A stretch of 64,000 nt of DNA from JBLUOA01 sp048060095 (GTDB lineage: Bacteria; Pseudomonadota; Alphaproteobacteria; Rhodobacterales; Rhodobacteraceae): positions 1 through 64,000 of the forward strand of contig NZ_JBLUOA010000006.1 in assembly GCF_048060095.1 (NCBI RefSeq). The letters run 5' to 3'. Below, piece after piece: positions 32,788-40,447 of the stretch. The stretch's first letter is position 1; each line of letters starts with the position of its first letter. A program made the position numbers and the translations under genes. Under the pieces are notes generated by a model that was given only the letters and a program-made list of their open reading frames with translations, did not search any database and was not told the DNA's origin.

Positions 32788-34485
32788 CTAGAATGAATAG
32801 ACACGCTCAAAAAGCGCCTCTTGCTCGGTCGGCGCTGTTGTGGGCTTCAGGGGCGAGCCTTCTGGAACGAACCAGACCGGCACGCCTTCTGGCGATGTTA
32901 AGCTGTATTCACCAGCCGGCAGGCGCAGCGGAACGGGTCTGCTTTCACCGTCAACGGTGATGCTATCCAAGGGCGCGCCCGTCGCGCTGTTGATCGCGGT
33001 AAAGGTCTTCGTCTGAAGGACGTTGAGAACTTGCGTCTGATCCGCGTCCAGCCTGCGGCCCGGAACAAGGATATTGTTTCCGACTGCGACATAGCTTTGG
33101 GCGATCAACGGCTCCAGCAACTCTGCCAACGCCTTGGTGCGATAGCTTTGGATAATCACCGCCGGATAATGCTGTTCCAGCCCCCTCATCAGGTCTGAAT
33201 CTGCTCCAGCCTCCCGCGTTTTATGAACCCACATCGCATCCAACCAAGAATAGGGCTGCATTGTCCGGTTGGGCAACATCCCGATACCGTCGAAATAGGT
33301 GTCATCCTGCCCGGTCAGACTTTCGGCCATGCGAACGACAGAAAGCTGGGCCCGGTTGTCATGGTCAAAATACTGAACGTTCCGCACGCAACTGATCGTG
33401 ATGAGCGCGGCGAATACCAACAGCAGGACATTCGCCCGGGCCGAAACCTCGGACAGCCGACGATAAACGATCATCGCATAAGGCGCGAGAAAGGGCAGCA
33501 CCATAGTAAAGACATAAGGCCACGGCTGATTGTGGGTAAAGACAAGCAAGGCCATGACCAAGGTTGCAACCAGATGGATGCGATCCCCGGACCGAAGTTT
33601 CATGAACCGAACCGCTTGAAGCCCGACGCCGCAAAAACACAAGAGATAAAGCAGCGCGTTGCGTGACAGGGTTTGATAGAGGTAGACCCGCAGATCGGCA
33701 TAATAGCTTTGGGCGGTCGTGGCGACTTCGAGAGGGCCGAAGAATGTAAGCTGCAAGACCCTCAGGGCATCGCCACCTCCGAACATCACGGCATATGAGA
33801 CCACAGCCGCGATCCACCCGAGGATCAGAAGCGCGGACCGAACCAGCGCAGAGCGTATGTTGAGTGACGCCAAGGCGTCGATCACAAGGCCCGCGCCCAG
33901 TGCGACATTAAAGTAAACCGACTTTTGCGTGGAAACGAAGGCCAGACCGCTCAGAAATCCGGCAATCAACAGGGTGCGCACCCTGTCGGCTGGGGCGCGG
34001 ACCACAACCCACACGGCTGTGGCGGCAAACAGAATGGCAACGGGTTCTGACCTAAGCCGAAAACTCCGCTCAATGAAGGTGCTGAAACTGAGCAACAAAA
34101 CCGCAACCAGAAGCGCCTGAAACCGGGTGTGTCCCAAGGTCCGAGAGGTCAGGTAAACGACGCCGACCAGCAAGGTCGCCAACCCCGCGCTTAGCACGCG
34201 CGCGATAAGAAGCTCGCTGACGGCATCGTTGCCCAACACACCGGCGATCTTGAATACCGCCACGTAGAAAACCGTCTTTTCCGGCCAGATCGTTTCGAAA
34301 ATCCCGTTGAAGACGTAATACGCCTGATGGAATTGCCAAAACTCATCCATGACGAAACGGGTGTTTAGCGCCAACGCAAACAGCGTGACGATTTTCAAAG
34401 CCAACGCGACCATGACCAGTTTGATCACCAGCCCGGACGTCCGGTCGATGGCGTTCGAAACCGGCTCAATACGCGCGGCTGTCAT
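32788..34485 (-). CDS. Multi-pass membrane glycosyltransferase (GT39/ArnT-like)
   Basis: A 565-residue protein with about ten to twelve predicted membrane helices and a soluble C-terminal domain after about residue 390. An acidic pair near the N-terminus (FVMDEFWQFHQAY, about 44-56) fits the catalytic aspartate/glutamate loop of lipid-linked-sugar glycosyltransferases. I do not recognise a specific substrate. Its start overlaps the methyltransferase stop by four bases. It is the last gene of a five-gene operon with two GT2 enzymes and a flippase-like protein, which suggests transfer of a lipid-linked sugar to a surface acceptor. Confidence 0.72.
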   Translation of the reverse strand: MTAARIEPVSNAIDRTSGLVIKLVMVALALKIVTLFALALNTRFVMDEFWQFHQAYYVFNGIFETIWPEKTVFYVAVFKIAGVLGNDAVSELLIARVLSAGLATLLVGVVYLTSRTLGHTRFQALLVAVLLLSFSTFIERSFRLRSEPVAILFAATAVWVVVRAPADRVRTLLIAGFLSGLAFVSTQKSVYFNVALGAGLVIDALASLNIRSALVRSALLILGWIAAVVSYAVMFGGGDALRVLQLTFFGPLEVATTAQSYYADLRVYLYQTLSRNALLYLLCFCGVGLQAVRFMKLRSGDRIHLVATLVMALLVFTHNQPWPYVFTMVLPFLAPYAMIVYRRLSEVSARANVLLLVFAALITISCVRNVQYFDHDNRAQLSVVRMAESLTGQDDTYFDGIGMLPNRTMQPYSWLDAMWVHKTREAGADSDLMRGLEQHYPAVIIQSYRTKALAELLEPLIAQSYVAVGNNILVPGRRLDADQTQVLNVLQTKTFTAINSATGAPLDSITVDGESRPVPLRLPAGEYSLTSPEGVPVWFVPEGSPLKPTTAPTEQEALFERVYSF

Positions 34486-35129
34486 GCCTGGCGGTCCGCC
34501 GACGCGACGAGAAGCGCGAGATTTTGCTTCCAGGGATTGATCGGGCGTTCGCCCAATATCGACTTTTCACCGAAACAATCGGCGATCAGGCTGACCTGCT
34601 CATCCTTCGTCATGTAGCTGACGCCCTTGTCGCCGCCGATATGAACATCCGCCACATACACCGCGAGGTGTGGCAGCGTCGGGCGGCGCACCCAGTCTTT
34701 GAAGATAAGCCGCCCACCCGGCGCCAACATCTCACGGGCCGCATCCAGAATACCGGCCCGCAGGTCTGTCGGCACATGGTGCATCACATCGTTGATGACG
34801 ATCAGGTCGTATGTCCTGTCGCCTTTTTCCGCCAGTTCCTCGGCGGTGATCTGAACAAACGACACTCGATCCGCGGGGCCATCATACATGCGCCCAAGGT
34901 GGGTGATGATATCAATGCCAGTGTAGTGCGCGTCAGGGAAATCCCGGACCAGCCGTTCTGCCAGCGCACCTTCGCCACATCCGATTTCCAGGATCGTTTC
35001 CGGCGTGACCCATTCGCGGATGCACGCGGCAAGATCCTCTAGATCGATAAAGAAACGGCGGTATAACTCAGATACCTGACGTTCGTAGGGGCCAAATGCG
35101 CGCCTGACGGTTCTACCAATAGATCCCAT
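34482..35129 (-). CDS. Class I SAM-dependent methyltransferase
   Basis: A 215-residue methyltransferase with motif I ILEIGCGEGALAERL (about 46-60), the acidic motif YTGIDI, and LIVINDVMHHV (about 109-119). It is co-directional and closely spaced (8 bases after the upstream GT2 gene; 4-base overlap with the GT39-like gene). In this setting it probably methylates a sugar or lipid of the same surface glycan. A stand-alone metabolic role cannot be excluded. Confidence 0.85.
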   Translation of the reverse strand: MGSIGRTVRRAFGPYERQVSELYRRFFIDLEDLAACIREWVTPETILEIGCGEGALAERLVRDFPDAHYTGIDIITHLGRMYDGPADRVSFVQITAEELAEKGDRTYDLIVINDVMHHVPTDLRAGILDAAREMLAPGGRLIFKDWVRRPTLPHLAVYVADVHIGGDKGVSYMTKDEQVSLIADCFGEKSILGERPINPWKQNLALLVASADRQA

Positions 35130-35136
35130 GTATTCC

Positions 35137-36078
35137 TCACGATTTCTGTCGAAGTCTCAGGCGTGGCAACACGCGACCGACAATGTTTGTATCTCGAAAA
35201 AACCGATACCACCCGATTGGGCCAAGCCGAAGGATTTGCAGGCCAAGAGGCCAGAGACCAACGCGATGGCCGTGGTAAGCCCCAGCAAGGCAGACGTTCA
35301 GATCGTTCGATATCTTGGCCAAATGACCGACCTTCCGGGCCTTTTCAGGGGGAAGGGCCGTGATGTGACGATCAACCGGTATCGCCAATTGCTGCCGAAA
35401 CCCACCCACATTGCGAGAGCCCGTCATGGTCAGCGACCCGGAATGAATGCGGAACGCCGCCAAGGCGGTTGGATTCCAAGCGACCGGGCCAAGTGCTGCC
35501 AGCCGCAGCCAAAGATCCCAGTCGGCTGTGTACCAAAGGTCTTCATCCAGCCCACCCGGGGCGAGCGCATCGTCGCGGCGAAACATGACCGCAGGCAGCG
35601 CGACAGTGTTTTGCACCAGCAGATGGGCAAGCGCCTCTTCACTGGGCAACAGCGAAGCCTTTGATCCAAACGGCGGGGCGAAGCGCCCCACGACCCGGTC
35701 CTGATCGTCAATAAACTCCGCCGCGTGCAGCCACATCTTCGCGTCCGGCATCGTCGCCGCCATTTCACCCAGCGCGGCGCTGCGCCCGGCGCGCCACAGA
35801 TCATCCTGATGCAGCATCGTAACATGCGGCGCTTTCGCCTCCGCAAGTGCGATGTTGGTGTTTGTCATCCAACTCTCGCTTTCGGGGGCGTCGATAATGC
35901 GGAGGTTCAGAGAGTTTTCGTGCGCCTCAAGGATCGAACGGCTGCCATCATCGGACTTCTGGACGACGGCGATCACCTCACACCCCTCAACCTGACCTGA
36001 AAGCGAGGCCAAGGTGCGCGGCAACGTCGCGGCGCCGTTGTAGATCGGCATCAGGACACTCAGCCAGGGCGTGGTCAT
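35137..36078 (-). CDS. Family 2 glycosyltransferase
   Basis: A 313-residue GT2 enzyme. The N-terminus WLSVLMPIYNGAATLPRTLASL is the nucleotide-sugar-binding start, HQDDLW near residue 94 is the D-x-D-like metal site, and ADWDLWLRLA near 185 is the acceptor loop. It has no convincing membrane helix. It overlaps the LPG-synthase-like gene by four bases. It probably adds a sugar to a lipid carrier on the cytoplasmic face. Confidence 0.86.
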   Translation of the reverse strand: MTTPWLSVLMPIYNGAATLPRTLASLSGQVEGCEVIAVVQKSDDGSRSILEAHENSLNLRIIDAPESESWMTNTNIALAEAKAPHVTMLHQDDLWRAGRSAALGEMAATMPDAKMWLHAAEFIDDQDRVVGRFAPPFGSKASLLPSEEALAHLLVQNTVALPAVMFRRDDALAPGGLDEDLWYTADWDLWLRLAALGPVAWNPTALAAFRIHSGSLTMTGSRNVGGFRQQLAIPVDRHITALPPEKARKVGHLAKISNDLNVCLAGAYHGHRVGLWPLGLQILRLGPIGWYRFFRDTNIVGRVLPRLRLRQKS

Positions 36079-37064
36079 TGATCCGTCTTCTTCCGTTGTT
36101 CAGGAAGTATAATCAGGACGGGCGCGATCAGCAAAAACCCGAAGGTCGAGATAATGCGCAACGCAATGGCCGCTTCCGATGCGCTGGCGGTCGCTTCGCC
36201 CGCAGCAACCAGAACACCAACCCACGTCAATTCCACGACACCCAACCCGCCGGGAAAGAACGGCAGCGACATCAGCAGAAGCACAAGGGGATATGCGGCA
36301 AGCAAAACCATGTGATCGACGTTCGGGGCGAGCTGACCAAGGACAAACACGTTCAATCCCGCCAACAAGGAATAGCGCACCATGCTAAGGCCCATCAGGT
36401 GAAACAACAGTTTGCGAGACAGCAGGCGGGCGTTGGCAAAGCCTTCTGCGAACCTGTTGAACTTCTCCGACACCAGTTTTGCGAGCGCAGCAAACGCGCT
36501 TTGCGCCAATGCCAAACCGGGGCGTATGAACAGCGTGAGCGTGATGGCAACCATCAGCGACAACAAAACGCTCGCTAAAAACGTCATGTAGAACACACTG
36601 GTGACAAAGGCCGCCAGACCCATAGCCGCGAGCGCGATGACTTCAAACACCTGTTCCAGAAGCGAGGTTCCAATCGCCCGCGCCGGAGCGATCCCTTGTT
36701 TTCGCGCGATCCATGCCCGCGCAACCGGGGTGACAAGCTGAATTGGCATCACCTGCCCACCCATCGCACCAAGCGTCGTGGCGCGGGTCGCCTCACGGAT
36801 CGGGAGGCCATTGCCGTTGTTCGACAGAATAAGGCACCACTTCAGCGCGGCGAGGAAGATTATTGCCCCCTGCACGAAGGCAATCAGCACATAGGCCCAT
36901 GCCGGGACACGGCCAATAGCCTGCATCAGACCCGCGGGCGTTAAGCCACTTTTGATCGTCAGCCCGGCCAGCAGCACCGCAGCAAGCAACAAGGAAATCA
37001 GAACCGGCCGCCACTGCCCCGCCGCAAAGGCACCGATCGGTGTCAATGCTCTCTCCGCCCCCAT
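36075..37064 (-). CDS. LPG-synthase-like transmembrane domain protein
   Basis: A 329-residue protein with about eight predicted membrane helices of the lysylphosphatidylglycerol synthetase TM family (AglD/UPF0104 type). The segment FFPGGLGVVELTWVGVLVAAG near residue 285 is diagnostic. There is no soluble synthase domain. Such proteins occur beside GT2 enzymes and may help move or use lipid-linked sugars, though this is unproven. It is second in the operon, five bases after the first GT2 gene. Confidence 0.84.
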   Translation of the reverse strand: MGAERALTPIGAFAAGQWRPVLISLLLAAVLLAGLTIKSGLTPAGLMQAIGRVPAWAYVLIAFVQGAIIFLAALKWCLILSNNGNGLPIREATRATTLGAMGGQVMPIQLVTPVARAWIARKQGIAPARAIGTSLLEQVFEVIALAAMGLAAFVTSVFYMTFLASVLLSLMVAITLTLFIRPGLALAQSAFAALAKLVSEKFNRFAEGFANARLLSRKLLFHLMGLSMVRYSLLAGLNVFVLGQLAPNVDHMVLLAAYPLVLLLMSLPFFPGGLGVVELTWVGVLVAAGEATASASEAAIALRIISTFGFLLIAPVLIILPEQRKKTDQ

Positions 37065-37068
37065 GGCC

Positions 37069-38259
37069 TTATATGCCTAACCCATGCCGCGACCGGTTGC
37101 CCGAAAAGACGGAAATCAGGAAACCCGAGAAAAAGATCTGCGAGCCAATCACAATCGTCGTAGCCGCAGCAATCAGCGCACGCATGGAGTCCAGAGGACC
37201 GAATTCAGAGGCCGCCCAACCGGCCGCAATCCAGAACGCCCAAGACAATCCAGCCGCCATCAACAGCATTCCCGCCGCAAGCCAGTATTGCAGTCGCGAA
37301 GTGCCGAGAATTGCCATCGCCCATTTTCCGGGCTGCCGGAAGCCTTCCCGATAACTGTTCAGCAGCGCGTAGACACCCATCAACGCAGTTTGTAGCGAGA
37401 TGATAAGCGAAGCGCTTGCCGCGATGGCCCAGTGATCACCAAACCGCAAGCTGCCAAGCCAGACGATTTCGCTATCGCCCGCCGCAACAAGAAAGGCCAT
37501 CAAAACGGCACCAACGACAAACATCAGCGCGGCTGGCGCCATGAACAGCCAGGTCGGGCTGAGCAACAACATATAAATCAGGTGCCGGAACCCATCCCGC
37601 CATGGGCTAAGATGCGGCGGCCGGCCACGTTGATCCTGCGATAGCGTAATCGGCACTTCTGCCAGTTTCAGCTTCATCAGAACGGATTTCAGAACCATCT
37701 CCGACGCGAATTCCATCCCCGTCGACGACAGCTTCAGCCGATCATACGCATCGCGGGTCAGGGCGCGCATTCCGCAATGGGCATCGGTGATATTGGTGTT
37801 GAACAAAAACCGAAGCATCCCCGAAAGCGCCGGATTACCGATATACCGGTTTTTCCAAGGCATCGCGCCGGGTTTGATCTCACCGGCGAACCGTGACCCC
37901 ATGCAAAGATCAGCGCCCTCAAGCAGCTTTTCGACCATTGGCAGAGCTTCGACGAAATCATAGGAACAATCGCTGTCGCCCATGACAAGGTAATCTGCAT
38001 TCGCGGATTCAAAACCGCCCTGCAACGCTGCGCCATATCCCTTTTCGCTGACCGGAACCACACGCGCACCGGCGTTTCTGGCAACTTCCTGGCTGCCATC
38101 GGTGCTTCCGTTGTCGGCCACGATCACTTCGCCGCTTAGGCCAAAACGTTGATTGATAAGGGCAAGAGCCTCCAACGCGCGCTTGACGCACCACTCGATC
38201 GTCCGAACTTCGTTAAGACACGGAAGCACGAATGCCACCGAAATTGGATTGATTTGCAT
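37069..38259 (-). CDS. Family 2 glycosyltransferase (dolichol-phosphate-sugar synthase type) with membrane tail
   Basis: A protein of about 396 residues. The N-terminal GT2 domain (AFVLPCLNEVRTIEWCV, VIVADNGSTDGS, metal site MGDSDCSYDF) resembles polyprenyl-phosphate mannose/glucose synthases. About four helices follow from residue 230. I chose the ATG at 38259 because an AGGGG lies upstream and the GT2 fold begins there; a GTG at 38295 would add twelve cysteine-rich residues. As first gene of the five-gene operon it probably makes the lipid-linked sugar donor. Confidence 0.85.
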   Translation of the reverse strand: MQINPISVAFVLPCLNEVRTIEWCVKRALEALALINQRFGLSGEVIVADNGSTDGSQEVARNAGARVVPVSEKGYGAALQGGFESANADYLVMGDSDCSYDFVEALPMVEKLLEGADLCMGSRFAGEIKPGAMPWKNRYIGNPALSGMLRFLFNTNITDAHCGMRALTRDAYDRLKLSSTGMEFASEMVLKSVLMKLKLAEVPITLSQDQRGRPPHLSPWRDGFRHLIYMLLLSPTWLFMAPAALMFVVGAVLMAFLVAAGDSEIVWLGSLRFGDHWAIAASASLIISLQTALMGVYALLNSYREGFRQPGKWAMAILGTSRLQYWLAAGMLLMAAGLSWAFWIAAGWAASEFGPLDSMRALIAAATTIVIGSQIFFSGFLISVFSGNRSRHGLGI

Positions 38260-38551
38260 TTGTTCACAGCCCCTAGAACATTTGGTGTCACACACCTTTA
38301 CAATGCCTTTTGGTCCAAAAATGCGGCCAAAAATGGGCGCTCAAACTATGATTTCATGACCTGTGGCGGCGATACACACCTGCTGAGGGTTGTGGTTAAT
38401 TTGTTGGGGGACGGAGGCGGTGCTTGGGGGCAGATCTCTGCTCCGGTCGTGTTCGAGTATGTGGCCAATGCAAAGGAGCTGCTTGAGCTTATCATATCGT
38501 GTGCCCGTAAATCGAAGACGCACGCCGATCGGTAGAACACGGTTGGCCGGA
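38260..38551. other. Intergenic region with tandem direct repeat
   Basis: No convincing gene. The part next to the GT2 start is richer in A and T and should hold its promoter. Two exact copies of CCAAAAATG lie at 38315-38323 and 38327-38335, a 12-base period. A short palindrome GCAGATCTCTGC is near 38431-38442. I see no T-run terminator for the repair gene ending at 38552. Confidence 0.5.
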
Positions 38552-39301
38552 CTACCCCCCTCGCCCCTTCCGCAACGTCCTTAGGCCGTGCTGAATAATC
38601 CAATCCGTATGCGTATTGTCCTCGACGCTCCAGCTTTCGGCAAGCGTTTCTATCCGGTCCGGGTGGTCTTTTGATACGTCGTTGATCAGGTTCGCGACAG
38701 ACATGCGGACATAGCGGGACGGATCGGCGCGCAGGGGTGTGATCAGCGTCAGGATGGGATCCGGGTCTTTGATGAAGACATGCAGACGTTTGGCCCAAGG
38801 CAGGCGTGGGCGCACGCCTTCGCTGGCAAGGCGGCGGATGTGGAGATCGTTTGATTGAACCCATGAGGTCATCGTTGCCAGCGCGCGTTCGGGATCGGCT
38901 TTGATATAGGGCCGCACGGCGTATTCTGACGTGTGGCGTCTGGTGATTTCCGTGCAAAGCGACAGCGAAAGGTCGAAGTGATCGTGGCCGTATTCTTCGA
39001 CGAAACGCGCGACGGGCATCAGCCAGTAGCCTTCGGTGAACATGCCTGTCTCCCCCTCAAGCGGCGGGCCGAGCGAGGCGGAGAGGATCGCCGCTGCCGC
39101 CTCGTAGTTTTCGGGCAGGCGCGTCCGCAGCCCCTCTGCCATCAGAAGCACGCGGGCCTTGAGTTCTAGCGGCGGGACACCCGCGGCAACCTCATCAGCG
39201 TAGCTTTCAACGTCGAAGGCAGAGTGATTTTCGCGGATCGCGTGGCCCAGACGCAGGGCGCAGTCGCGGTCGAACCAGTCTTTGTGCTTTTTACGGGCCA
39301 T
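38552..39301 (-). CDS. AlkC-like DNA alkylation repair protein (HEAT-repeat)
   Basis: A 249-residue all-helical protein with HEAT-like repeats. The IRRLASEGVRPRLPWAKRL segment (about 151-169) and YVRMSVANLINDVSKDHPD (about 197-215) are characteristic of AlkC/AlkD-type 3-methyladenine DNA glycosylases, which remove alkylated purines without base flipping. The protein is full length. It is 12 bases downstream of a VOC-domain gene on the same strand, so it may share a transcript with it. Confidence 0.82.
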   Translation of the reverse strand: MARKKHKDWFDRDCALRLGHAIRENHSAFDVESYADEVAAGVPPLELKARVLLMAEGLRTRLPENYEAAAAILSASLGPPLEGETGMFTEGYWLMPVARFVEEYGHDHFDLSLSLCTEITRRHTSEYAVRPYIKADPERALATMTSWVQSNDLHIRRLASEGVRPRLPWAKRLHVFIKDPDPILTLITPLRADPSRYVRMSVANLINDVSKDHPDRIETLAESWSVEDNTHTDWIIQHGLRTLRKGRGG

Positions 39302-39313
39302 GGCTTCACGCTC

Positions 39314-39739
39314 CTATTGCGGCAAGGCCGTGGGATCATAGCCGGCGGCAAACTCCTCAGCCGGAGCGATCGGCGTGACGATATCGACCAAAAGCCCGTT
39401 CGGATCGCGATAGACCGCGTGTCGCTGTCCGTGCGGTTCATCCCGCAACTCTTGTGCGACTGGCACGCCCGCACCGACAAGCCGTTCGTGTTCGGCGTCC
39501 ACATCTTCAACCTCGAACGTCAGGATCATGCCCCGCGTCACACCCTGTGCCCCCGCGGGGATGGTTTCGTGATCGTGCCGCAGAATGGCAAGGTTGACGG
39601 CGGGGTTCTTCGCGCCCTGCAAGTGAACATACCAATCGCTTTCAAACATCGGGGTGAAGCCAAGGTGGGTTTTGTAGAACTCGGCGGTTCCGGTCACATC
39701 CTCAACCTGGATCAGCGGATAGTATTGGGTGGGTTGCAT
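39314..39739 (-). CDS. VOC-family (glyoxalase/bleomycin resistance) protein
   Basis: A single-domain VOC protein of about 141 residues. It starts MQPTQYYPLIQVEDVTGTAEFY, and contains LTFEVEDVDAEHERL and AVYRDPNGLLVDIV. I prefer the ATG at 39739 because AGGAG lies six bases upstream; an ATG at 39745 abuts the AGGAG. Two 6-3-6 dyads in the promoter region (39761-39775, 39794-39808) suggest repression by the divergent TetR protein. It may bind or detoxify a small ligand of that regulator. Confidence 0.87.
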   Translation of the reverse strand: MQPTQYYPLIQVEDVTGTAEFYKTHLGFTPMFESDWYVHLQGAKNPAVNLAILRHDHETIPAGAQGVTRGMILTFEVEDVDAEHERLVGAGVPVAQELRDEPHGQRHAVYRDPNGLLVDIVTPIAPAEEFAAGYDPTALPQ

Positions 39740-39760
39740 TTTCATCTCCTGATTCTCCAA

Positions 39761-39775
39761 CATACACATTGTATG
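39761..39775. promoter_or_regulatory. Probable TetR operator 1
   Basis: An exact dyad, CATACA-CAT-TGTATG, with 6-bp arms. It is 22 bases from the VOC start. A near copy lies 33 bp away, centre to centre (three helical turns), toward tetR. Confidence 0.6.
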
Positions 39776-39793
39776 TAAATTAAATTGGCAATA

Positions 39794-39808
39794 CATGCAA
39801 GTTGTATG
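39794..39808. promoter_or_regulatory. Probable TetR operator 2
   Basis: Same architecture as operator 1 with one arm mismatch: CATGCA-AGT-TGTATG. It lies 41 bases upstream of the tetR start, which suggests autorepression. Confidence 0.55.
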
Positions 39809-39848
39809 TATGTGTGAGAACAAAGCTGCTGTAAGAGGAACGCAAGCG

Positions 39849-40439
39849 ATGGCGGAGAAACCAAAGGAAAGGCGAACGCAGGAACAGCGCCGGGCTGAGA
39901 CGCGCACGCTGTTGATGGATACGGCGCGCGATTTGTTTCTGACGAACGGGTATGACCAGACCGGAATGCCTGAACTGGTCAGGAAGGCCGGACTGACGCG
40001 TGGGGCGCTGTATCATCACTTTGACGACAAAGCCGACCTGTTCCGCGCCGTGGCAGAGCGTGAGGCGGCCGCGATTGGTCAGGCCATTGAACAGGCGACC
40101 GTAGACATTACCGATCCCGGTGACGCGCTGACTGTCGGGACCAACGCGTATTTCGACGCCATGTCGGTCAACGGGCGTGCGACGCTTCTGTTGTCATTGG
40201 CGCCGGCGGTTCTGGGTCTGAATGACGCAAAAGCACTCGGCGCCTCGCAGGGAAGCGCAGAGTTGCGCGACGGCCTGTCCGCCGCCCTGCCCGCGCTGAC
40301 TGATGCAGACCTCACCGCGTTAACCGATGTGCTGTCAGCAGGTTTCGACCGGGCCGCGCAGGAGATTGCGGAAGGCGCGGATCGGCAAACCTACACGAAC
40401 GCGTTGCTTCATATCGTGAAACGGCTTTTGGATGGCTAA
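39849..40439 (+). CDS. TetR-family transcriptional repressor
   Basis: A protein of about 196 residues. The HTH is clear: ARDLFLTNGYDQTGMPELVRKAGLTRGALYHHFDDKADLF (about 26-65). The ligand-binding domain is alanine-rich. I chose the ATG at 39849 (MAEKPKERR); an upstream in-frame ATG at 39795 would lie within operator 2. It is divergent from the VOC gene, with two matching dyads between them, so it probably represses both. It converges on the TPR-like gene (9 bases between stops). Confidence 0.9.
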   Translation: MAEKPKERRTQEQRRAETRTLLMDTARDLFLTNGYDQTGMPELVRKAGLTRGALYHHFDDKADLFRAVAEREAAAIGQAIEQATVDITDPGDALTVGTNAYFDAMSVNGRATLLLSLAPAVLGLNDAKALGASQGSAELRDGLSAALPALTDADLTALTDVLSAGFDRAAQEIAEGADRQTYTNALLHIVKRLLDG

Positions 40440-40447
40440 ACTTGCCG

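Noticed and set aside
38346..38957. Open frame of about 200 residues on the minus strand overlapping the AlkC-like gene.
   Set aside because: It runs in another frame of that gene and its composition (many R, P and H) is typical of a shadow frame.
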